DNA from: Microcaldota archaeon
GTDB lineage: Archaea > Micrarchaeota > Micrarchaeia > Anstonellales > Anstonellaceae
Direction of reading: 5' to 3'
Length of the DNA stretch: 36,096 nt
Assembly: GCA_026413965.1 (NCBI GenBank)
Contig: JAOAJY010000002.1
Span: 76,273-112,368, forward strand
Shown: positions 25,843 through 33,619 of the stretch, in pieces
Numbering within the stretch: position 1 is the stretch's first letter
Layout: every line of letters begins with the position of its first letter
Notes under the pieces: generated by a model
Databases searched by the model: none
The model's input: only the letters and a program-made list of their open reading frames with translations
Told to the model about the DNA's origin: nothing
Made by a program: the position numbers and the translations under genes

Positions 25843-27747
25843 ATGCAAAATCCAAAACACCCTAGAGCAGTTGCCGTTATTGCTGAAGGGCAGCAGATAG
25901 GCACTCTTGCAAGGCGCAAAATCAACGCATTCAGGAAATTCCTGCTTCACTCTGAGGAATATCCTCCTGAGGTTAGGAAGGAGTGGAAAGAGCACAGAAA
26001 CAAACCCAAAGAAAGCCTGCTTATGGCATACATACACGAATGCGGGCGGCTCAGCAGGGAAATTGAGGAAGCCCACGAGAGGCTCAAGCCTGAGCTTTCG
26101 CGTATGGAAAGCGAGGCAAGCGAACTGTCAGCCACCATCGCCAGGCTGGAGGCCGAGGCATACAGGCTCAAAAAATCCGCCAGCAAGCTTTTCAGCCAGG
26201 CGACAGCAAGCAGCCAGCAACACATGGCAGAAGAGCCGGAAAAGGTGCTGGAGCAGCTGAGCAAGGAATCCGAAAGGTTCAGGAACGTGAATTCAGCGAT
26301 AGAGAATCTTGGCAGGCAGCTGATGGCAGAGGCAGAGGGGGGCAAGTCCGAGCTTCTCTCCAATTTCCTGTCTGCCTTCGGAAAAGAGATTGACGAAAAA
26401 TTCGCAAATGCCATTGCGAATGAAATCTCAAGCCTATCTGGCCAGATTGGGCATGAGCTTATGCGGAGGGCAGTGCGGATATTCATGGAGATGTCCCCTG
26501 ATTATGCTTTGATAGAGGGCTGCAGAAGCATACTCAAAGACGGCACCCCCTTCCAGATTTTCTCCTTCCATGCGCGAAGGGAGGCTTTGGAGGAGGACTT
26601 GGAGAAGGTTATGCGCTCCTCCATGCCGCATGCTGACAGAGTGAAGGCTGAGGAGCTTTGCAAAATGGTGGCATACTATGAGAAAAATGTGCGGGACTCG
26701 CTGAAAACAATCGATTATTTCATTTCTAGGGCTGAGGAAAAGTCCAAGCATGTCCGCGCCACCATCAAAAGCATGAATGCGCCCGGCGCGGTGATTTTCT
26801 CAGACAACATGCGAGAAGTTTCCGATGAAGAGGCTTTTTTCCTGGTTTTGCGCCTTGAGGAGGAAGCCAAATCTTTGGATTTGGCAATCAGCCTTGCGAA
26901 AAAAGCCAAGAAGATTCTCGAGTCGGTCCACCTGCAGCAGTTTTCAAGAATCAGAAGCTTTGCAAAGTACCTTGAGCTGATAGACGAGATAGATGTTCTT
27001 GAAAACAAGGCAAAAAGCCTATCAGAAAAGCTTGCCTCCTCAGGCTATATTGTTGCCAAATCAAAATCTGAGGCTTTGTCGCGCAGGCTTTCCCAAGTAA
27101 GGCAGGCGAAGGAGCGCGCCCAGCTTGCGCTTGACCGGCTGGCTGAAAAAAGGAAGGCAGAGGAAAATCTCCAGCGCATAAGGTCAAACTCAGCTGATGA
27201 GAGGCTCAAGCGGTATCTTGAAAAGATAGAGTCAGAAGAGATTCAGAAATCAAGCGACATGTTTTCTTTCCGACCATACTTTTTCCGCAAGGAAGGCTCA
27301 AGCCCAGCTGCCTCAGACCAGCACCAGCTTTGCTGGGAATTTGTCTTGTCAGCGCGAAGCAAGTTCAGCGATTTCCTAAGCAAATACCCGCACATGGAGG
27401 CAGCTTTTGACAAAACCCTGTTTTCCCTGGCAGAGCTTTTTGTAGAGTCTGGCTTCAGGCTCACCCGAGACAAGCTCACATCAGCCTTCAAAGGCAGGAC
27501 AAGGCAGCAATACTTGCCAAACGCGAATGCCTCCGTGGTCCGGCTGGGGATGGTCGGCTCCAATGAATACCGCTTCATAATTGACATATCCGACAGCAGG
27601 CAGCCAATAATTCTGATGGCTGGCATAAAAGCTGACAGCAGGCGCTTCATGAAGAGGCTGGTGCAGGGAGGCTACCAGTCCGAGCGCTCCAAGGCGATGC
27701 AGGATGGCAGGGCAAGCCTGTTCCTGCTGCTTTCTGGAAGCAAATAA
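25843..27747 (+). CDS. Long coiled-coil protein of unknown function
   Basis: A 634-residue protein I do not recognise. Residues about 60-160 and 340-480 are charged, heptad-like coiled coils (for example REIEEAHERLKPELSRMESE and LEEEAKSLDLAISLAKKAKK), with a less repetitive region around 180-300 (including GHELMRRAVRIFMEMSPDYA) and a probably globular C-terminus (FIIDISDSRQPIILMAGIKA). No Walker motifs, signal peptide or membrane segment are seen. The frame is open from 25567, but those codons run antisense to the nuclease gene; the TATA box at 25805 shows the ATG at 25843 is the start. Its divergent partner is nuclease-like, so a DNA-structure role is a guess. Confidence 0.85.
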   Translation: MQNPKHPRAVAVIAEGQQIGTLARRKINAFRKFLLHSEEYPPEVRKEWKEHRNKPKESLLMAYIHECGRLSREIEEAHERLKPELSRMESEASELSATIARLEAEAYRLKKSASKLFSQATASSQQHMAEEPEKVLEQLSKESERFRNVNSAIENLGRQLMAEAEGGKSELLSNFLSAFGKEIDEKFANAIANEISSLSGQIGHELMRRAVRIFMEMSPDYALIEGCRSILKDGTPFQIFSFHARREALEEDLEKVMRSSMPHADRVKAEELCKMVAYYEKNVRDSLKTIDYFISRAEEKSKHVRATIKSMNAPGAVIFSDNMREVSDEEAFFLVLRLEEEAKSLDLAISLAKKAKKILESVHLQQFSRIRSFAKYLELIDEIDVLENKAKSLSEKLASSGYIVAKSKSEALSRRLSQVRQAKERAQLALDRLAEKRKAEENLQRIRSNSADERLKRYLEKIESEEIQKSSDMFSFRPYFFRKEGSSPAASDQHQLCWEFVLSARSKFSDFLSKYPHMEAAFDKTLFSLAELFVESGFRLTRDKLTSAFKGRTRQQYLPNANASVVRLGMVGSNEYRFIIDISDSRQPIILMAGIKADSRRFMKRLVQGGYQSERSKAMQDGRASLFLLLSGSK

Positions 27748-27760
27748 GCAGGCATGCCCA

Positions 27761-28999
27761 TCATAGCGTCACAGTTTCTCCAAGCGCAGGGGCATATGCG
27801 TCAAACCCCTCAACTTTCAGCTCCTCAGCAAACTGCTGGCATTTGTCGCCATGCACGCAGAAGACTTTCTGCGGGCGCATTCTCTCCACCAGCTCAAAAA
27901 GCTCCTTTCTGCCCGCATGAGCAGAAAAATCAAGGTAGGCATAAGAAGCCTTGGGCTTTATCTTCACCCCGTCATACTCCACATAGCCGTAATTGAGGAG
28001 GTTGTGCCCATTGGTCCCTTCAACGCAGTAGCCGGTGAAAATCGCCTTTGACTCATGCCCCATGCGGAGAAGGTAGTGCATCGCCGGGCCTCCTTGCAGC
28101 ATCCCTGCGGTCGCTATCACCACGCCTGGCTTTTTGAGCACCGCCTCCCTCATGCGCTTGTGGGTGACTGGCTTGCAGGTCTCCAAGTCATGCCTGAAGC
28201 GCTTGAAATCCTTCATGTAATTTGAGAAGCGCGAGAGAATCTCATTCACCTCCAAGCCCATCCCCTCTATCCATATGTCGCAGTCCTTGTCAAGCGAGCG
28301 TATTATCCTTATCAGCTCCTGGGTCCTGCCTATCGCGAAGGCTGGGAACAGGACTGTCCCGCCATTCTCAAATGTCTCCTCAATCTGCCTTCCAAGCTCA
28401 ATCTCAAGCTCCTTTCTTGGCGGATGGTCCCTGTCTGCATAGGTGCTCTCGATTATGAGCGCCTCCGGCTCCTTGGGCGGAAGCTCTGAGGCAAAAGTGG
28501 TCTTTGTCTCTTCGCCTTTGAAGTCCCCTGTGTAAACCACACGCCCTTCGCCTGTCTGCAAATCCACCATGGCTGCCCCCGGTATGTGGCCTGCCTGGTA
28601 AAAAGCCAAGGAAGATCCGCCAAGCTCGTGCTGTTTTTTGTATGAAAGAAGAGTGGCGCTCTCCTTCATCTTCTTTATGTGGGCAGGGTGGTAAGGGTAT
28701 TCGCCTCTTTTTGCCATGATTCTCAAGGAGTCCGCAGTTATCAGCTCTGACATGGCAAGCGTGGGCGGCGTGCAGACCATCTCTGGCCGGGCGTTTTTGA
28801 AAAGAAAGGGCGCGAAACCCGAGTGGTCAAGGTGAGCATGCGACAAGACCACATAATCCGGGCTTTGCTTTGGCTCAAGAGGGTAAGCCTGGGAGTCGTG
28901 TATCTTCAAGCCGCAGTCAAGCATTATCCTTTCTTCTGCCTCAACCATTATCGCGCTTCTTCCAACCTCTTGCGCAGCCCCAAAAAATCCCAATTGCAT
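27761..28999 (-). CDS. Beta-CASP metallo-beta-lactamase ribonuclease (aCPSF2-like, without KH domains)
   Basis: A 412-residue MBL/beta-CASP nuclease. The metallo-beta-lactamase motifs SHAHLDHSG (residues 53-61), AGHIPGAA and YTGDFKG are present, and then the beta-CASP motif ESTYADRDHPP, the RTQELIRII helix, DFSAHAG (motif B) and VHGD (motif C). There are no N-terminal KH domains, which separates it from aCPSF1 and fits aCPSF2 or a similar archaeal RNase. These enzymes mature or degrade RNA ends, endo- or 5' to 3' exonucleolytically. It ends 13 bases from the convergent coiled-coil gene. The ATG at 28999 is preceded by a TATA box at about 29020-29030, so a leaderless mRNA is expected. Confidence 0.93.
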   Translation of the reverse strand: MQLGFFGAAQEVGRSAIMVEAEERIMLDCGLKIHDSQAYPLEPKQSPDYVVLSHAHLDHSGFAPFLFKNARPEMVCTPPTLAMSELITADSLRIMAKRGEYPYHPAHIKKMKESATLLSYKKQHELGGSSLAFYQAGHIPGAAMVDLQTGEGRVVYTGDFKGEETKTTFASELPPKEPEALIIESTYADRDHPPRKELEIELGRQIEETFENGGTVLFPAFAIGRTQELIRIIRSLDKDCDIWIEGMGLEVNEILSRFSNYMKDFKRFRHDLETCKPVTHKRMREAVLKKPGVVIATAGMLQGGPAMHYLLRMGHESKAIFTGYCVEGTNGHNLLNYGYVEYDGVKIKPKASYAYLDFSAHAGRKELFELVERMRPQKVFCVHGDKCQQFAEELKVEGFDAYAPALGETVTL

Positions 29000-29019
29000 G
29001 CCTAAATAGCTCCGGCAAG

Positions 29020-29030
29020 CATTTAAACAC
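29020..29030 (-). promoter_or_regulatory. TATA box of the beta-CASP nuclease gene
   Basis: Read on the minus strand, GTGTTTAAATG is centred about 25 bases before the ATG at 28999. This is the usual archaeal TATA-to-start spacing, so transcription probably starts on the ATG itself and the mRNA has no leader. Confidence 0.55.
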
Positions 29031-29063
29031 TCTCCCCATCCCCAGAATGCGCAAGAGGGTTAA

Positions 29064-29075
29064 GCTATTAAAAGT
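29064..29075 (+). promoter_or_regulatory. TATA box of the membrane winged-helix gene
   Basis: GCTATTAAAAGT is centred 25 bases before the ATG at 29094, so this gene too should have a leaderless mRNA. The two divergent promoters here have separate TATA boxes 40 bases apart. Confidence 0.55.
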
Positions 29076-29093
29076 TGAGCGCGTATTGGGTTC

Positions 29094-29981
29094 ATGGACG
29101 AGCTGACTTTTCTTGACTTGGCCATCTTGAAAAAAATAGACGCCGAGTCCTCGGTTGAGAAGTTCGGAAGCATAATAAACACCTCTTTTTTTGAGACCGC
29201 CAACCTCCTTGGGACAATCAAAATCAAAGGCTACATAAACATAGAGTCCTCAGTGGGGGGAATAAGCAGGGTCATGCTCACAGACGCAGGCTCAAGCATA
29301 CTGCAAGTGGCAGAGCAGAAATCCAAAGAGCCGATGGAGCCTCTTGACTATGCCATACTGCACGCCCTTGCTTCAGGCGCAAAAGACCCGGAGTCAATAC
29401 AGAAGTCTTTGAATGTCAGGAATGCGGATTTGGCGTATCACCTCAACAAGCTGATCGTCCAAGGATTCATGGATTATGAGATAAGGGCGGCAAAAGCCAA
29501 TTTTGTTCTCACAGAGCATGGCTTCAACATCACAGGCGCGGTCAGAGTGCAAAAGCCTCCTGCCCAGCCCAAGCAGCCCATCACCCTTGCGGATTTCGTG
29601 GAGAAAGAGGCGCAGGATAAGGAGAGCGCAGGCTCTTTCCCCCAGCAAGCGCAGCATTCTCAACAGCCATCCGCCCCTCCATGGGCAGGCCTTCCTGGGC
29701 TGGATAAAGAGGGGCAAAAAGAGGAAGCGCAACATATCGCGCAGGAAGCCAAGAAGGATGATGGGCGCAAAGAGAAGGAAAGCGCCAAGCAGGAGGAGAA
29801 GCACAAGAAAGGGCATAGGCAGCCTAGCCCTGAGGAAGCCAAAAGGGCTGAGCTTTGGAGAAGAAGATTGTCCAAGCTGGAGTATTATGTTTTGGAATAC
29901 GCCCCGTATTTTCTTTTGTTCCTGGTGGTCTTGGGCATTTTCCTTGGGGCAATATACCTTTCCCTGTCCAAAATAGCTTAG
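29094..29981 (+). CDS. Membrane-anchored protein with two N-terminal winged-helix domains
   Basis: A 295-residue protein with three parts. Residues 1-75 (LTFLDLAILKKIDAESSVEK through ISRVMLTDAGSSILQVAEQ) and 80-150 (MEPLDYAILHALASGAKDPE through FVLTEHGFNITGAV) each look like winged-helix DNA-binding domains with a wing-like beta hairpin. Residues about 155-260 are polar and low in complexity (Gln, Glu, Lys, Pro), a flexible linker. The last 32 residues contain one membrane helix (YAPYFLLFLVVLGIFLGAIY). A cytoplasmic DNA-binding head tethered to the membrane is the obvious reading, but its signal and DNA target are unknown. The start is the ATG 25 bases after a TATA box. Confidence 0.8.
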   Translation: MDELTFLDLAILKKIDAESSVEKFGSIINTSFFETANLLGTIKIKGYINIESSVGGISRVMLTDAGSSILQVAEQKSKEPMEPLDYAILHALASGAKDPESIQKSLNVRNADLAYHLNKLIVQGFMDYEIRAAKANFVLTEHGFNITGAVRVQKPPAQPKQPITLADFVEKEAQDKESAGSFPQQAQHSQQPSAPPWAGLPGLDKEGQKEEAQHIAQEAKKDDGRKEKESAKQEEKHKKGHRQPSPEEAKRAELWRRRLSKLEYYVLEYAPYFLLFLVVLGIFLGAIYLSLSKIA

Positions 29982-29999
29982 GCAAAAGCAGGCGATATA

Positions 30000-30629
30000 T
30001 TGGGCGCAGCAGATTTTTCGGTGCTTTCCAAATACAAAATACCCTTCCCCAAGTTCGCAATCGTCCAGCCTTCTGAGGACCCGGCGCCTTACGCAAAAAA
30101 GCTGGGCTTCCCGCTTGTGATGAAGGCGCTCTCCCCGCAGGTGAGCCACAAGACCGAGAGGGGCGGGGTGATTTTGGGTTTGGTGAGCGCCAAGCAGGTG
30201 CAGGAAGCCAAATCCGAGCTGTTGAGGCGCTATCAGGGGGTGGAGATTGAGGGGCTGCTTCTGCAGAGGATGGTCTTGGGCAAAGACTCAGTGGAGCTTA
30301 TAGTGGGCGGCAAGAGGGACGAGCAGTTCGGCCAGATGATAATGCTTGGGATGGGCGGAATATTTGTGGAAGTGATGAAAGACGTGTCTTTCAGGATTTG
30401 CCCTATTGAAAAGGAGGATGCGCTGCAGATGATGCGCGAGCTTAGGGCATACCCAGTGCTTTCAGGCGCGCGCGGCAGGAAGCCTATTGATGAGAAGAGG
30501 CTGGCTTCAGTCCTGCTGAATGCCTCCGAGCTTCTGGTCAAGGAGGACCCGGATGAGTTTGACATAAATCCGCTGATTGCCTGGCATGATGGCTGCATGG
30601 CAGTGGATGTCCGCATAATGAAAAAGTGA
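30000..30629 (+). CDS. acdB: ADP-forming acetyl-CoA synthetase, beta subunit (ATP-grasp)
   Basis: A 209-residue ATP-grasp subunit. It includes the GFPLVMKALSPQVSHKTERG GV nucleotide-binding strand-loop, an EGLLLQRMV segment, and the metal-binding DVSFRICPIEKEDALQMM and EFDINPLIA near the C-terminus. With the alpha subunit encoded next, it converts acetyl-CoA (or other acyl-CoA) plus ADP and phosphate to acetate plus ATP, the main substrate-level phosphorylation of fermenting archaea. The start is a TTG with AGGCGAT 5 bases ahead; no earlier start codon fits. It is slightly shorter than the Pyrococcus subunit I remember. Confidence 0.92.
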   Translation: MGAADFSVLSKYKIPFPKFAIVQPSEDPAPYAKKLGFPLVMKALSPQVSHKTERGGVILGLVSAKQVQEAKSELLRRYQGVEIEGLLLQRMVLGKDSVELIVGGKRDEQFGQMIMLGMGGIFVEVMKDVSFRICPIEKEDALQMMRELRAYPVLSGARGRKPIDEKRLASVLLNASELLVKEDPDEFDINPLIAWHDGCMAVDVRIMKK

Positions 30630-30633
30630 GAGG

Positions 30634-32061
30634 ATGAAAATCCCAAAGAAAATAAAGAACCTGGATGCGGTCTTCAACCCGTCAAGCATAGCTGTCATAG
30701 GCGCAAGCAGGGAGCCAAACAAAATAGGCCATGTGATAGTCAAGAACTTCATCGACGGAGGGTTCGCAGGCAAGGTTTATCCAGTGAACCCAAATGCTGA
30801 GGAGATACTCGGGCTTCGCGCCTACCGCTCTGTCCTTGACATAAAGGAGAAAGTGGATTCCGCGGTGGTTGCGGTCCCTGCTGTGCATGTCGCCTCTGTC
30901 CTTGAGGATTGCGGAAAAAAAGGGATAAAGGGAGTGGTCCTGATAACCGGAGGCTTTTCAGAGGTCGGCAAGCGCGAGGAGGAGGAGAAAATAGCAGCCA
31001 TTGCCAACAGGTATGATATTGCGCTGATTGGGCCAAACTGCATGGGGGTCATAACTCCTGCCACCAGGGTGGATTCTGTCTTCCTGCCCATCTACAAGCT
31101 GGGAAGGCCAAGGGTTGGGGGGATATCCTTCATAAGCCAGTCAGGCGCAGTGGGAGGCTGCATAGTGGATCTTGCCGCAAGGGCCGGAATAGGCATGAGC
31201 AAATTCGTCTCATACGGCAACGCCGCGGTCATAAACGAATGCGATTTGCTTGAGTACTTGGCTTACGACAAGGAGACTGAGATAATAGTGGCGTATCTTG
31301 AAGGGGTGAAAGACGGGAAGAGATTCCTCAAGGTCGCAAAAAAGATAACCCGCAAAAAGCCGATCGTGGTGATAAAGGCAGGCAAAAGCCAGGCAGGGGC
31401 TGAAGCCGCAAAATCCCACACCGGCTCGCTTGCCGGAAGCGCAGAAGCCTACAGCGCGGCTTTCAAGCAGGCTTCTTTGATAGAGGCGCAGACTTTGGAG
31501 CAGCTTTTTGACTTCGCCAAAATATTTGACCAGGTCCTGCCCTGCGGAAACAGGGTTGGGATAATCACGAACGGAGGCGGGATGGGCGTTTTGGCCACAG
31601 ACTCGCTTGAGGAGGAAGGCCTCCAGCTTGCCAATCTTTCTGAGGAGACCAAAAAATCCTTGTCGGCAGCCTTGCCGCCATACGCCAACATACGCAACCC
31701 GCTGGACATAATTGGCGATGCGGACTCGCACAGGTACGAAGTGGCAATAAACGCCATGATGAAAGACGAGAACATCGACATCATACTTCTCATAATCCTC
31801 TTCCAGACAGTCGGGATTGACAGCTCGGTTGTCAATATAGCCATCCGCGCATCCGACCAGAGAAAAAAGCCCATAATAGCAGTCTGCACAGGGGGCGAAT
31901 ACACCGAGATGCACAAAAGAATCCTGGAGTCTTATGGAGTCCCGTCCTACTCTTCGCCCTCCTCAGCCATGCGGGCAATCTCCAAATTCATGCAATATGC
32001 TGCCCACTACTCAAAATACAACCAGATGGCATGCCCTGCGCAGCTTAAGACAAAAAAATAA
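30634..32061 (+). CDS. acdA: ADP-forming acetyl-CoA synthetase, alpha subunit
   Basis: A 475-residue CoA-binding and phosphohistidine subunit. The N-terminal CoA-binding domain has SIAVIGASREPNKIGHVIVK, a second domain includes LIGPNCMGVI and ISFISQSGAVGG (CoA ligase loop), and the third contains AAKSHTGSLAGS with the phospho-His262 equivalent. Together with the upstream beta subunit, 4 bases away, it makes a complete enzyme. The order beta then alpha and separate genes differ from fused forms in some archaea. It ends 9 bases before a convergent gene with no obvious terminator. Confidence 0.95.
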   Translation: MKIPKKIKNLDAVFNPSSIAVIGASREPNKIGHVIVKNFIDGGFAGKVYPVNPNAEEILGLRAYRSVLDIKEKVDSAVVAVPAVHVASVLEDCGKKGIKGVVLITGGFSEVGKREEEEKIAAIANRYDIALIGPNCMGVITPATRVDSVFLPIYKLGRPRVGGISFISQSGAVGGCIVDLAARAGIGMSKFVSYGNAAVINECDLLEYLAYDKETEIIVAYLEGVKDGKRFLKVAKKITRKKPIVVIKAGKSQAGAEAAKSHTGSLAGSAEAYSAAFKQASLIEAQTLEQLFDFAKIFDQVLPCGNRVGIITNGGGMGVLATDSLEEEGLQLANLSEETKKSLSAALPPYANIRNPLDIIGDADSHRYEVAINAMMKDENIDIILLIILFQTVGIDSSVVNIAIRASDQRKKPIIAVCTGGEYTEMHKRILESYGVPSYSSPSSAMRAISKFMQYAAHYSKYNQMACPAQLKTKK

Positions 32062-32070
32062 AGCCAAGAC

Positions 32071-32778
32071 CTATCGCTTTTTCCCCTTCTTCTCCCGCAT
32101 CTCTTTTTGCCGGGCATGCTCTTTTTTCGCCTTTTTGTATTCCCAAAGGGAGTAAAGCGAGGCGAAGATGGCAATCAGCACAATGGGCAGAAGCACCAGC
32201 CAAAGAAGAAGGTCTGCAGGGGAGAACAGCGACACTAAGGCAAGCACTCCGCATATCCAAAACATCTTGCCGGCAAGCTTGTTGGTCTTCTCCCAAATCT
32301 TCTCATCCGCCAGCGTCCATGGGGTGCGCACCCCTATGAAATAGTTCCTCTTGGTGAAGTTGAGCATGTAGCCCACATAGAAGAAAAGCAGGGATATTGA
32401 CGGGATTATTATTACGATTGGGTTGAAATTCTGCCAATTCACAAAGCCGCTTGGCAGGTTTGGCAGCAGGGTGGCGATGTAAATTACTCCCATGACAAAC
32501 ACAAGGACAACCTTGAATCCCCAGAACTGGTCGGCGAATTCCTCAATGTTGTGCTTGTAGACTTCTATTTTCGGGATGGCAAGCAGAACAAGATACACAA
32601 GCAAGGTAAGCATGGGTATGCTGTAAATGCCTATGGTTTTGCTCACCGTCCCTCCGCTTCCTGCCCACCAATAGCCGGCAAGCTCTCCCCTTTCGTCGGT
32701 TATGACCATGTTTTCAGCGCTAAGCGCAATCGCAAAAATCACAAGTATTATGGAAATCGGAAGTATTTCCCGGTACAA
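32071..32778 (-). CDS. SdpI/YfhL family membrane protein
   Basis: A 235-residue membrane protein with about six hydrophobic segments, containing NYFIGVRTPWTLADEKIWEK TNKLAG, the hallmark of the SdpI family (an immunity protein and co-repressor partner in Bacillus). The frame extends upstream to 32859, but a TTG at 32778 (MYREILP) has GGAGGTGATGGG directly ahead, a near-perfect Shine-Dalgarno, while the extension has none and crosses the promoter. The C-terminal 25 residues are highly basic (KKAKKEHARQKEMREKKGKK). Function in archaea is not known. Convergent with acdA and divergent from the next gene. Confidence 0.85.
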   Translation of the reverse strand: MYREILPISIILVIFAIALSAENMVITDERGELAGYWWAGSGGTVSKTIGIYSIPMLTLLVYLVLLAIPKIEVYKHNIEEFADQFWGFKVVLVFVMGVIYIATLLPNLPSGFVNWQNFNPIVIIIPSISLLFFYVGYMLNFTKRNYFIGVRTPWTLADEKIWEKTNKLAGKMFWICGVLALVSLFSPADLLLWLVLLPIVLIAIFASLYSLWEYKKAKKEHARQKEMREKKGKKR

Positions 32779-32821
32779 CCCATCACCTCCCGCATTCTTC
32801 ACTCCCCTATACAAATGCAAA

Positions 32822-32834
32822 GAATATAAATAAG
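32822..32834. promoter_or_regulatory. Shared divergent TATA element between SdpI-like and DedA-like genes
   Basis: GAATATAAATAAG reads as a TATA box in both directions. For the plus gene it is about 22-30 bases before the ATGs at 32849 and 32858 (leaderless). For the minus gene transcription would start near 32803, leaving about 25 bases of leader with the GGAGGTGAT site. Confidence 0.55.
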
Positions 32835-32848
32835 AGCATTTAGGCAGG

Positions 32849-33382
32849 ATGAATAGCATGCGAAAAGCCTTTCCGAAAGAGGCTGCCTATCTTGCAGGGG
32901 CAATTGCCATAACTGTGGCTTCTGCCTACCTTTTCTCAAAATTCGAGTTTCTCAGGCAGCTTGGGTATGCTGGAGCATTCCTCATCTCCTTGATATCAAG
33001 CGCCTCTGTGCTGTTTCCTGTGCCTGGGGTGGCTGTGGTTTTCGCCATGGCTTCCTATCTTGACCCCCTTTTGCTTGGCATTGCGGCAGGCATCGGGTCA
33101 GGGCTTGGGGAAATCTCAGGGTACATGGCAGGCTATGCCGGGCACAGGGTGGTGGAGAATGCCAAGACTTACAGGCTCCACAAGGAGAAAATTGAGAAAT
33201 ACGGGGCTGCCGCGATTTTTGCCCTCGCGCTTCTTCCCAATCCAGCGTTTGACTTGGCAGGCATTGCGGCAGGGGCTCTGAGGATGCCTGCCTGGAAATT
33301 CCTGCTTTCCGCAATGGCAGGCAAAGTCATTCGCTATGTCGCCATTGCCTACATAGGCGAGGCGGCTGCGCCTTACTTCTGA
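32849..33382 (+). CDS. DedA/VTT-domain membrane protein
   Basis: A 177-residue membrane protein of the SNARE-associated/DedA (VTT) superfamily. It has hydrophobic segments at about 13-30, 40-75, 75-95 and 130-170, and the conserved FPVPGVAVVFAMASYLDPLL and GSGLGEISGYMAGYAGHR region in the middle. Members of this superfamily are linked to lipid scrambling and membrane homeostasis. A second ATG at 32858 is possible. It shares its promoter region with the SdpI-like gene on the other strand, so the two membrane proteins may respond together. Confidence 0.8.
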   Translation: MNSMRKAFPKEAAYLAGAIAITVASAYLFSKFEFLRQLGYAGAFLISLISSASVLFPVPGVAVVFAMASYLDPLLLGIAAGIGSGLGEISGYMAGYAGHRVVENAKTYRLHKEKIEKYGAAAIFALALLPNPAFDLAGIAAGALRMPAWKFLLSAMAGKVIRYVAIAYIGEAAAPYF

Positions 33383-33399
33383 AAGCCAAAGCGCAGCAG

Positions 33400-33515
33400 T
33401 GGGCCGGAAGAGATTTGAACTCTTGACCTTTCGATTTCAAAGCCTGCCTGAAAGCCATGCGAGGCTTCCTGAGGCATATCAGTCGAACGCTCCAACCAGG
33501 CTAAGCTACCGGCCC
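33400..33515 (-). tRNA. trnI: tRNA-Ile (anticodon GAT) with a 41-base intron
   Basis: Read on the minus strand, the acceptor stem GGGCCGG/CCGGCCC, D stem GCTT/GAGC, anticodon stem TTCGA/TCGAA, variable loop AGGTC, T stem AAGAG/CTCTT and discriminator A73 are perfect. The anticodon loop reads C-T-G-A-T-A-(intron)-A, anticodon GAT. The intron occupies 33436-33476, inserted between positions 37 and 38, the canonical archaeal site, and folds into a TGCCT/AGGCA outer stem and a GGAAGCC/GGCTTTC inner stem. Mature length is 75 bases, and CCA is not encoded. The splicing endonuclease should remove it. Confidence 0.97.
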
Positions 33516-33579
33516 AAAGCCAAATTCTTCTGCCCATGATAATTAAAAAGGCTTGCCGAAAACAGTGGCAGAAGCCGCA

Positions 33580-33592
33580 CGCTTTTAAATTC
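33580..33592 (+). promoter_or_regulatory. TATA box of the L,D-transpeptidase-like gene
   Basis: CGCTTTTAAATTC lies about 34 bases before the ATG at 33620 and 26 bases before a likely start near 33612, giving a very short leader. Otherwise the region after tRNA-Ile shows no gene. Confidence 0.5.
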
Positions 33593-33619
33593 TTAAAGCC
33601 AGATTTTCCTTAGGTTTTT

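Noticed and set aside
29394-30149. 251-codon minus-strand frame opposite the winged-helix and acdB genes
   Set aside because: Shadow frame; both sense genes have clear domains and promoters.
31210-31914. 234-codon minus-strand frame inside acdA
   Set aside because: Antisense of the conserved alpha subunit; no features of its own.
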